NCBI GenBank assembly: GCA_964601805.1
Contig: CAZROW010000041.1
Span: 1 to 27,720 of the forward strand
DNA length: 27,720 nt
From: Eutrophocola sp964601805
GTDB lineage: Bacteria > Pseudomonadota > Gammaproteobacteria > Pseudomonadales > Pseudohongiellaceae
Direction of reading: 5' to 3'
Position numbers and translations under genes: made by a program. Below the pieces are notes generated by a model. It searched no databases, had not been told where the DNA came from, and worked only from the letters and a program-made list of their open reading frames with translations. Positions 1-8,222 of the stretch are shown one piece after another. How positions within the stretch are numbered: the stretch's first letter is position 1; each line of letters opens with the position of its first letter.

Positions 1-47
1 GCCTGGTGAAACTCTCACCACGAGGCTGATTTCCCGACTAAAACAAA

Positions 48-70
48 CCCCGCCCCGGCGGGGTTTTTTT
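48..70 (+). terminator. Intrinsic terminator of an upstream gene
   Basis: A GC-rich stem (CCCCGC at 48-53 pairing with GCGGGG at 58-63, short loop) is followed directly by seven T residues. This is a standard factor-independent terminator for transcription entering from the left. The first 30 bases may hold the last codons of a truncated gene or a structured RNA (GCCTGGTG pairs partly with CACC..AGGC), but too little is present to name it. Confidence 0.8.
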
Positions 71-147
71 ATGCCTTTAACCATTATTAAGAAATAAGTA
101 ATAGCTTGCTCGCTTTCCGGTGTTTTTTATTGGGCTTGCTTTTATAC

Positions 148-296
148 TCTCGCAAAGACCGCCAAGCACGCCAAGAAGGGCATCTCATGACGGAGAACGA
201 GATTGGGACTCAGGTTGTTTTTGTTGCTGTATGCTCAAGAAACTTATCTGCGTCTTTCTCATTGATTTCTTGGCGTGCTCGGCGGTCTTGGCGAGA
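148..296. repeat. Near-perfect 30-bp inverted repeat around an 89-bp spacer
   Basis: The arm at 148-177 contains ACCGCCAAGCACGCCAAGAA. The arm at 267-296 is its reverse complement with 28 of 30 positions matching. AAGCAAGC-type matches continue just outside the arms. Each arm is itself built from GCCAAG/GCAAAG units. The element lies in the non-coding 290 bases between the terminator at 48-70 and the oxidase gene at 363. It could be a miniature mobile or REP-like element, or a long RNA hairpin in the leader of the oxidase gene. Similar CCAAG/CTTGG intergenic repeats occur in many environmental bacterial genomes, but I cannot assign this copy to a named family. Confidence 0.7.
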
Positions 297-362
297 TAAG
301 CAAGCACTCTTTCTCTTACCCACAAATTTTTCGGAATACCCAAAAATTCCAGAGGCCGCGCT

Positions 363-1550
363 ATGACCAATACCAACCTCTACCGCCGTAAGCTGATGCA
401 GTTCCTATCGGCCAGCCCATTGCTTGCAGGTCTGCCCTCCTATGGTGCCCAGCGCCTGGATGACCGTGACTACATTGCTGAATCTGCCGACATGGCAGTC
501 AACGTCTTCGACATGGAAAATGTCGCCCTGCGCAACTGGAACCAGGCGCACTGGACCTATATTTCCCAGGGCGTTGATGATGAGCTCACCTTGCGTGCCA
601 ACCGGGAAGGCTATCAACGTCTGCACCTGCGCGCCCGCCGCCTGGTGGATGTCAGCCGTGTCGATTACAGCACCTCCTTGTTTGGCCACGACCTGCCCTC
701 CCCGATCATCATGGCCCCGGTAGGTGGGCTTGGCATGGCGCACCCTGACGGCGACATCGAAGCCGCCCGTGGACTCGTGCAGACCGGCCACAAGATGATC
801 ATGTCCACAGCGGCCACCTTTGGGATTGAACAGATTACCCAGGCTCGCGGGGAGCCGGTGTGGTATCAGTTATATCCCACCAATGTCTGGGAAGTTACCC
901 AGGGCATGCTGCGTCGCGTCGAGGCAACCGGTGCTGACGTGTTATTCCTCACCGTGGACATACCCGGCCGCAACCAGGACCGCATGCGCCGCTACAACCA
1001 GCGTGAGGAACCCTGTAATGAATGCCATATTCCCGGTACCACGTTTGCCGACAAGGCCATGCTGCAGGGACTGGATGTACCGAATGTCATGCGGGGCAGC
1101 AACCCGGCCATGGACTGGGACTTTGTCAGGCGCCTGCGTGACTCGACCAACATGAAACTGGTAATCAAGGGCATTACCTTGCCAGAGGATGCCGAGCTGG
1201 CGGTTGCCGCGGGTATCGATGGCATTCATGTATCCAACCATGGCGGGCGTGCCGAGGAAAGCGGCTATGCCACCATCGACTCGTTGCCTGAAGTGGTCGA
1301 AGTCGTACGCGGCAGGATTCCGGTTATTGTTGATGGCGGTATTCGCCGCGGTACCGATGTACTCAAGGCCCTGGCACTGGGAGCCGATGCCGTGTGTATT
1401 GGACGACCCTACGTCTGGGGCCTGGGAGCTTTTGGTGCCCAGGGCGTTGAAAAGGTTTTTCGCATCCTGGATAACGAACTGGGCATCGCCATGCAACAGG
1501 CAGGAACACCCACACTGGCGGATATTAGCCGAGCTGCCTTGCGCGCCTAG
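363..1550 (+). CDS. Tat-exported FMN-dependent alpha-hydroxy-acid oxidase/dehydrogenase with CxxCH motif
   Basis: This is a 395-residue member of the lactate dehydrogenase/glycolate oxidase family, which oxidises 2-hydroxy acids to 2-oxo acids using FMN in a TIM barrel. Visible family motifs are MAPVGGLGMAHPDGD, WYQLYPTN, LTVDIPG, the FMN-contacting Lys269 (VIKGI), the catalytic SNHGGR with His293 and Arg296, and the phosphate-binding VDGGIRRGTDV followed by IGRPYVWGLGAFG. The N-terminus (YRRKLMQFLSASPLLAGLP) is a twin-arginine-type signal, so the enzyme is probably periplasmic. Residues 218-222 read CNECH, a c-type haem-type motif in the variable loop of the barrel; the paralogue at 2575-3825 has the same motif. 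The start at 363 follows an AGAGG at proper distance and includes the signal. The substrate is not predictable. The two oxidases may electronically couple to periplasmic cytochromes rather than to oxygen, which is inference. Confidence 0.88.
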   Translation: MTNTNLYRRKLMQFLSASPLLAGLPSYGAQRLDDRDYIAESADMAVNVFDMENVALRNWNQAHWTYISQGVDDELTLRANREGYQRLHLRARRLVDVSRVDYSTSLFGHDLPSPIIMAPVGGLGMAHPDGDIEAARGLVQTGHKMIMSTAATFGIEQITQARGEPVWYQLYPTNVWEVTQGMLRRVEATGADVLFLTVDIPGRNQDRMRRYNQREEPCNECHIPGTTFADKAMLQGLDVPNVMRGSNPAMDWDFVRRLRDSTNMKLVIKGITLPEDAELAVAAGIDGIHVSNHGGRAEESGYATIDSLPEVVEVVRGRIPVIVDGGIRRGTDVLKALALGADAVCIGRPYVWGLGAFGAQGVEKVFRILDNELGIAMQQAGTPTLADISRAALRA

Positions 1551-1559
1551 GGACCAGGA

Positions 1560-2405
1560 TCAAGAGATGTAGGGCGTGATGGTCTCAATGCCTTTACGCG
1601 CCACAACTTCCGGATCGGTATGCTGGATTTCCGGGTCAAACAGTTCCAGGGATAAGGGTCCCTGGTAATCCAGTTCATTGAGCTTCGCCACGATGCGCGC
1701 CAGGGGGGCGATGCCTTCACCCGGAAAGACGCGGTCCTTCATGGCCGCCACTTCGATGAACGGTTCTGCCGGCGTATCCTGGAAATGTACATGATGTACT
1801 TCACCGGGCTTGATCAGGTCCAGGTCTTCAAATTTACTGGGCCCTGCCCACAGGTGATACACATCCAGCATGAATTTCAGGTTGGGATGGTTGATGGTGC
1901 GCACGACTTCCAGTGATGTCCTGACGTTATTAATCAGGGTAGACAGTCGGGTAAATTCAACCATCAGGGAAATATTGTGCGGCCTGGCAATCTCGGCTGC
2001 TTCATGCAGGTTTTCAAACACCGCCTCGTAATCTGCCATGGTGTGAGGCTGACTTGCTGCTGAAGGCGCGACCAGGCGATCAGCGCCCAGGGATTCGGCC
2101 AGTTCCACTTTCCATTTCAGGTCTTCAATGGCCTGGTCACGACGTTCCCCGCTCTCTTCCAGGAACAATTGATTTGTCGATGACACGGCACGCAGACCCA
2201 GGTCATCCATGAGTTGCCGGGCCGAACCGGGACCATTTGCTTCTTCAAAAGCCCTGGCAGACACCAGGTCCGGTTCCGCGGCCTTGATACCGGCAGCAGA
2301 CCAGCCTTCCATGACACGGCGGAAATCGAAACCGGATGAGGTCAGGCCATGCATGCACACGACCATGGCAGAGGCATACGATATGGTTTTATTTTCGGCA
2401 GTCAT
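1560..2405 (-). CDS. Sugar-phosphate isomerase/epimerase-like TIM barrel (AP endonuclease family 2 fold)
   Basis: This 281-residue protein has the xylose-isomerase-like TIM-barrel fold seen in hydroxypyruvate isomerase, tagatose epimerase and inosose dehydratase relatives. The usual divalent-metal quartet is visible: Glu150 (LMVEF), Asp181 (LDVYH), His207 (HHVHFQD) and Glu254 (SLELF). No signal peptide is present, so it is cytoplasmic. It ends 9 bp from the end of the first oxidase (convergent) and lies downstream of the second oxidase on the same strand, with a hairpin between them. The neighbourhood suggests a role in catabolism of a hydroxy acid or sugar acid, but the substrate is unknown. 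The chosen start gives a normal first beta-strand (ISYASAMVVCMHG); no strong ribosome site precedes it. Confidence 0.8.
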   Translation of the reverse strand: MTAENKTISYASAMVVCMHGLTSSGFDFRRVMEGWSAAGIKAAEPDLVSARAFEEANGPGSARQLMDDLGLRAVSSTNQLFLEESGERRDQAIEDLKWKVELAESLGADRLVAPSAASQPHTMADYEAVFENLHEAAEIARPHNISLMVEFTRLSTLINNVRTSLEVVRTINHPNLKFMLDVYHLWAGPSKFEDLDLIKPGEVHHVHFQDTPAEPFIEVAAMKDRVFPGEGIAPLARIVAKLNELDYQGPLSLELFDPEIQHTDPEVVARKGIETITPYIS

Positions 2406-2504
2406 CCCTGAAATCTCGAGGCTGTCAGGACTGGAGTAGCTTGGTAATTCATACAGTGCAGGATGTCACAATGGCTATTTGCCCTTCATAATCAAAAGGG
2501 CCAA

Positions 2505-2526
2505 AGCAAACCCGAGCGGGTTTGCT
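2505..2526 (-). terminator. Hairpin between the second oxidase and the isomerase gene
   Basis: AGCAAACCCG and CGGGTTTGCT form a perfect 10-bp dyad separated by AG. On the minus strand it lies about 50 bases after the stop of the oxidase gene and is followed by a TTTGGCCCTTTT stretch, a weak T tract. It probably terminates or attenuates read-through into the isomerase gene. Confidence 0.55.
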
Positions 2527-2574
2527 CTGACCCTGTTGATCCCCCCCTTTGGATTCCTGTGGCTGGTGCCTGGC

Positions 2575-3825
2575 TCAGAGGAGCTCCCGGCCCAACACTC
2601 CCCGAGGTACCCGGTGCCCCACGTCATGGACATAAGCCGGGCCGATATCGGCAATTGAAGGTGTGCCACTGCCGCGCATCGTAATCGCAAGTTCACGGTT
2701 GAGCAAATCCAGCACCCGCTCAACACCCGCCTGGCCAAAGGCACCCAGACCCCAGCAATACGGCCTGCCAATACCGACGGCCGCCGCACCCAGTGCAAGG
2801 GCCTTGTAAACATCAGTACCACGGCGAATGCCGCCATCTATGATGACCGGGATCTTGCCGTTCACTGCCTTGATCACTTCGGGCAGGCACTCGATAGTAC
2901 CGCGGCCTGTGTCAGTGGCGCGGGCACCGTGATTCGACAGGATAATGCCATCAGCACCGTACTGTACCGCCAGGGCTGCATCGGCAGCGACCTCGATTCC
3001 CTTGATCAGGACTTTCATGTTGGTGATGTCTTTCATGCGGCCTATCACATCCCAGGTCAGGGCCGGGTTCACCAGGCCAACGCCCTGCATATCCAGGCCT
3101 TCAAAGGCTGGTTTGGCCTGCCCGTAATGGCATTCCTCGCAGAAGCGGTCATCTTCCCGGGCTAGCACTGCCGACGTTTCGGTATTACGACCGCCGGGCA
3201 AATCCACGGTCAGGCACACGGCTGTGCAGCCGGCGTTTTCAGCACGCCTGATCAGTGCTTCGGTGTACTCCCACCGGTTGGTGGAATACAACTGGAACCA
3301 TAATGGTGCCCCGTTGCGGGCAGCCATGACTTCCTCAACCGGCTTGGAAGCCTGCGTGGACAGAATCTGGTGATGCCCCTTGGCCGCCGAGGCACGGGCT
3401 GATGCCACATCGCCATCAGCGTGGAATGCCCCCTGGCTGCCCACCGGGCACAGGAAGATTGGCGATTTGGCCTCGGCACCCAGGACATTGACTGACATGT
3501 CAGTAGGTCCGCTCACATCCACCAGGCGACGGGGAAGAATCTGGAACCGGGTATAACCCTCCCGGTTGGCCCGCAAAGTCGTGTCACTATCAACACCGGA
3601 GATCAGGTAGCCAAAATGGGCAGGTGGCACTTTTTCCCGGGCAATGGCCTCCATCTCAAACACATTGATAACCTGGTCCGGGTTGGTCAGGCGCTCCCCC
3701 AGGGTTTCTTCAACTTCCTGGGCAAACGCAGAATAACTGGTCAATAAGGGGCTGCCGGCAAGGAACTTCAGAAATTCCCGTCGATAGGTCTGGTTCAACT
3801 TGTTATTGATCTTGTGGGAAGACAT
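2575..3825 (-). CDS. Second Tat-exported alpha-hydroxy-acid oxidase with CxxCH motif
   Basis: This 416-residue paralogue of the 363-1550 product is in the FMN-dependent alpha-hydroxy-acid dehydrogenase family. A longer reading frame exists, but the start at 3825 is preferred because AGGAG (3836-3832) sits 6 bases before it. The N-terminus carries TYRREFLKFLAGSPLL, a very clear twin-arginine signal with a cut probably after SAFAQ. Family motifs are FLCPVGSQGAFHADGD, LWFQLYSTN, LTVDLPGGRN, VLIKGIE, SNHGAR and IIDGGIRRGTDVYKALALG. The sequence FCEECH (Cys229, Cys232, His233) places a CxxCH at the same point as in the first paralogue. It is transcribed away from the HxlR regulator; no copy of the 21-bp dyad was found directly upstream. 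The substrate is unknown. Confidence 0.88.
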   Translation of the reverse strand: MSSHKINNKLNQTYRREFLKFLAGSPLLTSYSAFAQEVEETLGERLTNPDQVINVFEMEAIAREKVPPAHFGYLISGVDSDTTLRANREGYTRFQILPRRLVDVSGPTDMSVNVLGAEAKSPIFLCPVGSQGAFHADGDVASARASAAKGHHQILSTQASKPVEEVMAARNGAPLWFQLYSTNRWEYTEALIRRAENAGCTAVCLTVDLPGGRNTETSAVLAREDDRFCEECHYGQAKPAFEGLDMQGVGLVNPALTWDVIGRMKDITNMKVLIKGIEVAADAALAVQYGADGIILSNHGARATDTGRGTIECLPEVIKAVNGKIPVIIDGGIRRGTDVYKALALGAAAVGIGRPYCWGLGAFGQAGVERVLDLLNRELAITMRGSGTPSIADIGPAYVHDVGHRVPRGVLGRELL

Positions 3826-4260
3826 GCATGGCTCCTGAGCATCGGGCAAGACTGGTGAGATTACCCAAAACCGGGGGGCATTTGAAGCCGGAATTCAGTG
3901 CGCAGGCAACAAGTGACAAGTCGCCATACCGGGCATTCCAGTCACAACAAACCCGGACAAACTGAAATCTGTTGAGTCGTGAGAGACGTAATTAGTTGAT
4001 ATGGTGAGAATATCGTGAAGAGGAAGAGCTACCTGCCCAACACCACAAGGAGTGGTATTGGGCAGTACTACAGCTTCAAGGGGCCGGTATTTTTAAAACT
4101 ATTCGCCTGCAAATATGGAAAACCTATGCAAAAACCCGGTTTTCGCTCATCGAAAAAGCCATCAGTTTTCAAAGCTGGTAGACTGTTATCCTTATCGGAA
4201 AACAAAACGGCTTGTTTTCAGGCCTTAAGACAAATAGATAGTCAGGAAACGGAATCTGTG
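3826..4260. other. Intergenic region with a long stem-loop (4033-4065) and a smaller one (4198-4219)
   Basis: No convincing gene is seen here. A strong dyad runs from 4033 to 4065: CTGCCCAACACCAC pairs with GTGGTATTGGGCAG (13 of 14 pairs) around the loop AAGGA. A second, AT-rich dyad, GAAAACAA/TTGTTTTC with a 6-base loop, lies at 4198-4219. The first is not followed by a T run, so it is not a typical intrinsic terminator. It could be a processed RNA structure, a protein-binding site or part of a small RNA. The stretch separates the divergent oxidase (3825) and regulator (4371) genes. Confidence 0.6.
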
Positions 4261-4266
4261 TTATCT

Positions 4267-4304
4267 AAAGTCTTTTTTTAAGATTAGTTTTAAAAAGAGA
4301 CTAA
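4267..4304. promoter_or_regulatory. Two overlapping copies of the 21-bp HxlR-type dyad (sites A1 and A2)
   Basis: Site A2 (4284-4304) has half-sites TTAGT and ACTAA separated by 11 bases. Its reverse complement matches site B upstream of the TonB receptor at 18 of 21 positions. Site A1 (4267-4287) reads AAAGTCTT..AAGATTAG, with AGT and the degenerate half ATT at the same 14-bp spacing. The site centres are 17 bp apart, close to 1.5 helical turns. A possible promoter (TTAAGA at 4278, TAAAAT at 4302, 18-bp spacer) lies inside the sites. The position 67-104 bases before the HxlR start suggests autoregulation. Confidence 0.6.
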
Positions 4305-4318
4305 AATGTAAATCATGT

Positions 4319-4346
4319 AAGCTATGAAATCAATAGCTTTGGCTAT
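4319..4346 (+). promoter_or_regulatory. Mutually exclusive small hairpins in the HxlR leader
   Basis: AAGCTAT (4319-4325) can pair with ATAGCTT (4333-4339). The same ATAGC (4333-4337) can pair instead with GCTAT (4342-4346). The two structures exclude each other and lie 25-50 bases before the regulator start. A conserved AGCTT/AGCTAT stretch also follows the dyads upstream of the TonB receptor and the ankyrin gene. The function is uncertain and the stems are short. Confidence 0.3.
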
Positions 4347-4370
4347 TATTTTTATCGAAAGCATAAAACT

Positions 4371-4907
4371 ATGACTGATCAAAAACTCAATTGTTATGTG
4401 TCCCATGCTTCTGAATTTTTCAGCGAACCATGGTCCATGCTTATCCTCAGGGAGTTCATGATTTTCGGCGGAACCCGCCGCTTTGAACAGTTGTATAACG
4501 CACTGGGCATTTCCCGTAATGTGCTGACCAAACGACTGCGCCGCTTTGTTGAACTGGGCCTGATCAAGAAGTCACCGATCTTCGAGAACAGTCGCCGCAT
4601 GGAGTACAAACTGCGCCGCAAGGCCTGGGAGCTGTCGCCGGTCATGCTGGCACTGCATGTCTGGGCCGAACGCTGGGCGGACGATGGCTACGAATCAGAG
4701 CTCGACTTTGTCGATATCTTTAGCAACATGCCCCTGGCCAAGGGGGCGGTACGTTCCCAGGATGGCAGGGTACTGGAGCCTGGTGAGATCAATGTCATCG
4801 CGAAAACGGAAAATGCCCGGAAATATTTCAGGAAGTACGGCAACAAACCGGCCAAGGGCGAGAAGCAGGCCAAACAGGATGCAAGCAGCAAGGAAGAAGC
4901 TGCCTGA
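4371..4907 (+). CDS. HxlR/MarR-like winged-helix transcriptional regulator
   Basis: This 178-residue protein has an HxlR-family winged helix at about residues 8-105. Visible family features are WSMLILREFM, RRFEQLYNALGIS, the recognition segment RNVLTKRLRRFVELGLI, the wing around NSRRMEYKL and the helix LSPVMLALHVW. Family members bind dyad DNA as dimers, and several sense electrophiles or redox change through an N-terminal cysteine; Cys8 is the only cysteine here. The C-terminal 70 residues go beyond a minimal HxlR protein and end in a Lys/Glu/Ala-rich tail. Two copies of a 21-bp dyad lie upstream, and related dyads precede the TonB receptor, hydrolase and ankyrin genes, which makes this protein the best candidate for the local regulator. 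The gene converges on the TonB receptor gene with a shared terminator. Confidence 0.88.
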   Translation: MTDQKLNCYVSHASEFFSEPWSMLILREFMIFGGTRRFEQLYNALGISRNVLTKRLRRFVELGLIKKSPIFENSRRMEYKLRRKAWELSPVMLALHVWAERWADDGYESELDFVDIFSNMPLAKGAVRSQDGRVLEPGEINVIAKTENARKYFRKYGNKPAKGEKQAKQDASSKEEAA

Positions 4908-4934
4908 CAAAACAATTTTTAATTTTTCAATTCC

Positions 4935-4965
4935 AAAAAAACGGGGCCGAAGCCCCGTTTTTTTT
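4935..4965. terminator. Bidirectional intrinsic terminator
   Basis: The stem ACGGGGC / GCCCCGT (4941-4947, 4952-4958) with loop CGAA is flanked by an A tract on the left and a run of eight T on the right. It can therefore terminate both the HxlR gene (plus) and the TonB receptor gene (minus). A degraded copy of this terminator is found at 8332-8357. Confidence 0.9.
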
Positions 4966-4981
4966 GCATCACTACCGGATA

Positions 4982-7969
4982 TTAGAAAGACATATCCAGG
5001 GTCAGCTGGTAACGACGTCCCCACTCATCGTAGGCATTCAGGCCGCCGGTCTGTGAACCGACACGTCCGAATGCGCCAGGAATGATTGGAGGATTCTTGT
5101 CAAAGGCATTATTGACAGCGAGAGTGGCTGACCACTGACCGCCGCCAACCATGGACTCGCCGTTATAACGCAACGACAGGTTGGTGAAGGAGTAAGTCGG
5201 AATCGTGTTGTTATCCACGTCCACACCTTCAACCCAGTTGATGTTGACCAGCGTATCGCTGATATAACGCTGCTGCCAGGTAGCAGCCCATGGACCCACT
5301 GAATACCGCGCAGTCAAAATGCCGGTTGTTTCAGGACGGGTTGAGGTACCCACCAGGTCAATCGCTGCACCGCCGGGTGGCTGGTCGTAACGATCAATCA
5401 GGTGACCTGCAAGCAAGCGCAGTGACAGATCTTCAGTCTGGCTGTCAAACAGGTTCACTTCCCTGTTGTAAGCCAGTTCGAAGTCGATACCTTCAGCATA
5501 TGACGTTGACAGGTTCAGGAAAGGCGCTCCCACACCAACAATCACACCGTTGTTATCACGATTGATCAGGCTACACAGGTTTGGCGCACCGGTTTCGAAA
5601 CACTGGTCGATAACCTGCTGCTCGGTAATGCTGTCTACAGCGCCTGAGATATCAATCTCGTACCAGTCCACACTCATGCGCAGACCTTCAACATAGGAAG
5701 GCTCGTAAACAAATCCGACGACAGTGGTATCCGCCTCTTCTGCTTCCAGATCGGGGTTACCACCACGGAAGAAGGATACGTTGACATTCAGGGTGTCGGT
5801 GAACGGGTCATCGACATTGGTACCACCTGTCTGGATACCGAAACGCTCGGAGAAGCTGGCTTCACGAACGTCGCGTGACTTGGTGGCACGGAAACGCAGG
5901 TCTTCAAATACCTGCCATTCCAGACCGGCTTTCCAGGAGTCCTGCTTACCGCTGCTGGAGTAATCTGACTGTCTGAATGCCAGGTTACCACCCAGGCTGG
6001 AACCACCATCATTGGATTCCCAGATGGGTACGTTCAACTCACCGAACCATTCCCAGACATCGTATTCACCACTCAGGAAAGGAATGGTGGAGAAGTGATG
6101 CAGGTTAGGTGTACCACCGCCATAGGCAGAGGCAATACCGCGGATACCCAGGGCCGGATCATTGATCGGTGGTCCAAGTGTATCAACATCGGCTTGAGCG
6201 GCTTCGTCGTGAAAGCTCTGTTCACGCCAGGTCAGACCTGCTGCGAAAGCAACGGGGCCATAACCCCAACCTTCATAAGCCTCACCCTGGAGCAGCAACT
6301 CGGCAAAGTCCTGTTCAACCCAGGAATCATTGGTTTTCGGAGTATGCATGTAGTCCCAGGCTGCCTGTGACATACCTTCGGTACCCATGGCGTTGTAAGG
6401 CACACAGTCACGAATGGTGTTATCCAGACCAATAGGAGAGGCCAGGGGCTCACCGGTACGGGAGCTTACCAGCCCCTGTACTGATGGAGAGGCTGCCAGA
6501 TCGGCTTCGGAAGGGTTAACCAACTGAACGTTACAGACAATGGCACCGGTAGCCGGGTCAATCACGGCATCACGTGACAGGGCTTCACGGTCAACACGCA
6601 AGGAGTTGAACTGACCACCTTTCTTGCGAGACTCACCAGTCTGGTAAGAACCGGTCAGGTCCCAACCATTGGCCAATGTGGCATTGAACCCTGCTGTGTA
6701 GGATTCAGTAGTAAATACGGAACGGTCGAATTCGCCGGCACCTGGTGCCAGCTGTCCCAGATAACTTCCCACTTTGTTCAGGCTGAAAGATGACAGGCCT
6801 TCGGCATCCATAATGGCTGCGACAGACGCGGGAATATAAGGATTTTCCCGGTAAATGGTTTCACTCCAGGGCGGCGACATGGCAAACGTGGAATGCATGG
6901 ATGTGGCATAGGACTCAGTCCGACCAACCAGACCCTGTACATACACGCTCAGGTTGTCAGTTGCCTGGAACTGGAGGGCTGCAAAGGCATTGCGCGTATC
7001 CACGCCATTTCCTTGTAATGGCGATACAGTAGCATCACTGTAACGCTTGGCTTCCGGACCACCGGAAGTGGATGCACCACGACCAGTGCTGGTCACGTCA
7101 CCCAGGATGAAAGGACGCAGGCCCTGGCCATCTTCAGTGAACTGGAGACCGTTGAGCGAGGAGCCGCGAGCACTGATTACACCGGAGGGAGTCTGGTTGG
7201 TTGGTGCAACCCAGGGCACAGTAATACGGGCAGGACCGCTGGGATCCGGGTTGTTGATATGACCCCAACGCTGAAACCAGTCTTGATCAAGCTCATCGGC
7301 AGCACGGTAGATTCGGTCAATATGGCGACCCTGCATGGAACCGACGAAGTTCCAGCGTTCACCCATCTCGAAACCACCAGCAACTTCCAGGCTGTAGTTT
7401 TTGCCATCCTGGTTGAACTCGTTCATACCGGTACTGGCAGTTACTTCCAGGCCCTGGAATTCACGATTCAGGACAAAGTTGGTGACACCGGCAAGTGCGT
7501 CGGCACCATAGGCTGCTGAGGCGCCGCCTGTGATCACGTCAACTGACCTGATCAATGCAGTAGGAATATTGTCCACGTTGACCGTACCACGCTTGTCAGC
7601 AGGAACAACACGAGAACCATCAAGCAGTACCAGGGTACGGTTACGGCCAAGACCGCGCATGTCCAGGTAGCTGCCGCCACCATCACCAAACAGTGTGGCG
7701 CCGCCACGCTGTGCAGTACCGGTGGCAAAGAACTGAGGCAGGGCATCAAGCTGTTCAGCAACGGTGCCGCCCGGCTCGAAGTCCATCAGTTCCAGAGGTG
7801 TCATTGAAGTGACAGGTGTAGGTTCGGCCATGCCGTCTGTAACACGCAGACGGGTACCAGTTACGGTGATTTCTTCAAGGTCTTGTGCCAGGAGTACAGG
7901 ACTGGCGCCTACGGCAGATGCAACTGCCAGGGCCAAAGCACTCCTCTTGATAAGACGATTTCTTATCAT
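4982..7969 (-). CDS. TonB-dependent outer-membrane receptor
   Basis: This 995-residue receptor imports an unknown large or scarce ligand across the outer membrane using TonB energy. The start at 7969 is chosen because GGGGAG lies 7 bases before it and a good signal peptide (MIRNRLIKRSALALAVASAV...LLAQ) begins there. Next come a TonB-box-like segment (LEEITVTGTR, about 30-39) and the plug, with TVAEQLDALPQFF, SYLDMRGLGRNRTLVLLDG, VDVITGGASAAYGADALAG and VTNFVLNREF. A long beta-barrel follows, ending in YQLTLDMSF with the C-terminal Phe needed for assembly. It belongs to the large receptor group common in heterotrophic gammaproteobacteria. The gene is alone in its transcript. A 21-bp dyad shared with the HxlR gene lies about 220 bases upstream of the start, so repression or induction through HxlR is likely. 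Confidence 0.92.
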   Translation of the reverse strand: MIRNRLIKRSALALAVASAVGASPVLLAQDLEEITVTGTRLRVTDGMAEPTPVTSMTPLELMDFEPGGTVAEQLDALPQFFATGTAQRGGATLFGDGGGSYLDMRGLGRNRTLVLLDGSRVVPADKRGTVNVDNIPTALIRSVDVITGGASAAYGADALAGVTNFVLNREFQGLEVTASTGMNEFNQDGKNYSLEVAGGFEMGERWNFVGSMQGRHIDRIYRAADELDQDWFQRWGHINNPDPSGPARITVPWVAPTNQTPSGVISARGSSLNGLQFTEDGQGLRPFILGDVTSTGRGASTSGGPEAKRYSDATVSPLQGNGVDTRNAFAALQFQATDNLSVYVQGLVGRTESYATSMHSTFAMSPPWSETIYRENPYIPASVAAIMDAEGLSSFSLNKVGSYLGQLAPGAGEFDRSVFTTESYTAGFNATLANGWDLTGSYQTGESRKKGGQFNSLRVDREALSRDAVIDPATGAIVCNVQLVNPSEADLAASPSVQGLVSSRTGEPLASPIGLDNTIRDCVPYNAMGTEGMSQAAWDYMHTPKTNDSWVEQDFAELLLQGEAYEGWGYGPVAFAAGLTWREQSFHDEAAQADVDTLGPPINDPALGIRGIASAYGGGTPNLHHFSTIPFLSGEYDVWEWFGELNVPIWESNDGGSSLGGNLAFRQSDYSSSGKQDSWKAGLEWQVFEDLRFRATKSRDVREASFSERFGIQTGGTNVDDPFTDTLNVNVSFFRGGNPDLEAEEADTTVVGFVYEPSYVEGLRMSVDWYEIDISGAVDSITEQQVIDQCFETGAPNLCSLINRDNNGVIVGVGAPFLNLSTSYAEGIDFELAYNREVNLFDSQTEDLSLRLLAGHLIDRYDQPPGGAAIDLVGTSTRPETTGILTARYSVGPWAATWQQRYISDTLVNINWVEGVDVDNNTIPTYSFTNLSLRYNGESMVGGGQWSATLAVNNAFDKNPPIIPGAFGRVGSQTGGLNAYDEWGRRYQLTLDMSF

Positions 7970-8187
7970 CGGATTTCTCCCCATTTTTGATTTTCTAGTT
8001 AAGTACACTCCACCAAAAAAACCTGAAATTTCCGGGAAATTCCAGTGTAGTGTTCGAAAGCATATTGATTGTCAGTTGCCTTATAGAGGCTCAAGACCAA
8101 AGTCAGTTGAATTGCAAATTGGACTGGAAAAACCAGACAAATTGCTCACTCGACTAGTAGCTAAACTACAAGCTATTCTCATTTACT

Positions 8188-8222
8188 TTAGTCTCTTTTA
8201 TGAACTAACAGCGCTATTTCAA
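8188..8222 (-). promoter_or_regulatory. HxlR-type 21-bp dyad (site B) over a possible TonB-receptor promoter
   Basis: The dyad occupies 8188-8208 with half-sites TTAGT and ACTAA around 11 bases, and matches site A2 at 18 of 21 positions in the opposite orientation. On the minus strand a possible promoter is TTGAAA (8222-8217), 16-bp spacer, TAAAAG (8200-8195), so the dyad would cover the -10 region. Beyond the dyad, TAAAT-N6-AGCT is also conserved between sites A2 and B. The promoter is less certain than the dyad. Confidence 0.55.

Noticed and set aside
106..366. 86-residue open frame on the plus strand
   Set aside because: It spans both arms of the inverted repeat at 148-296 and has no ribosome site or recognisable protein pattern.
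3971..3990. GAGTCGTGAGAGAC in the oxidase upstream region
   Set aside because: Its half-sites do not have the spacing or outer bases of the 21-bp dyad.
4015..4281. 88-residue open frame starting at GTG before the HxlR gene
   Set aside because: It runs through two hairpins and the first operator copy, has no ribosome site and shows no protein-like pattern.
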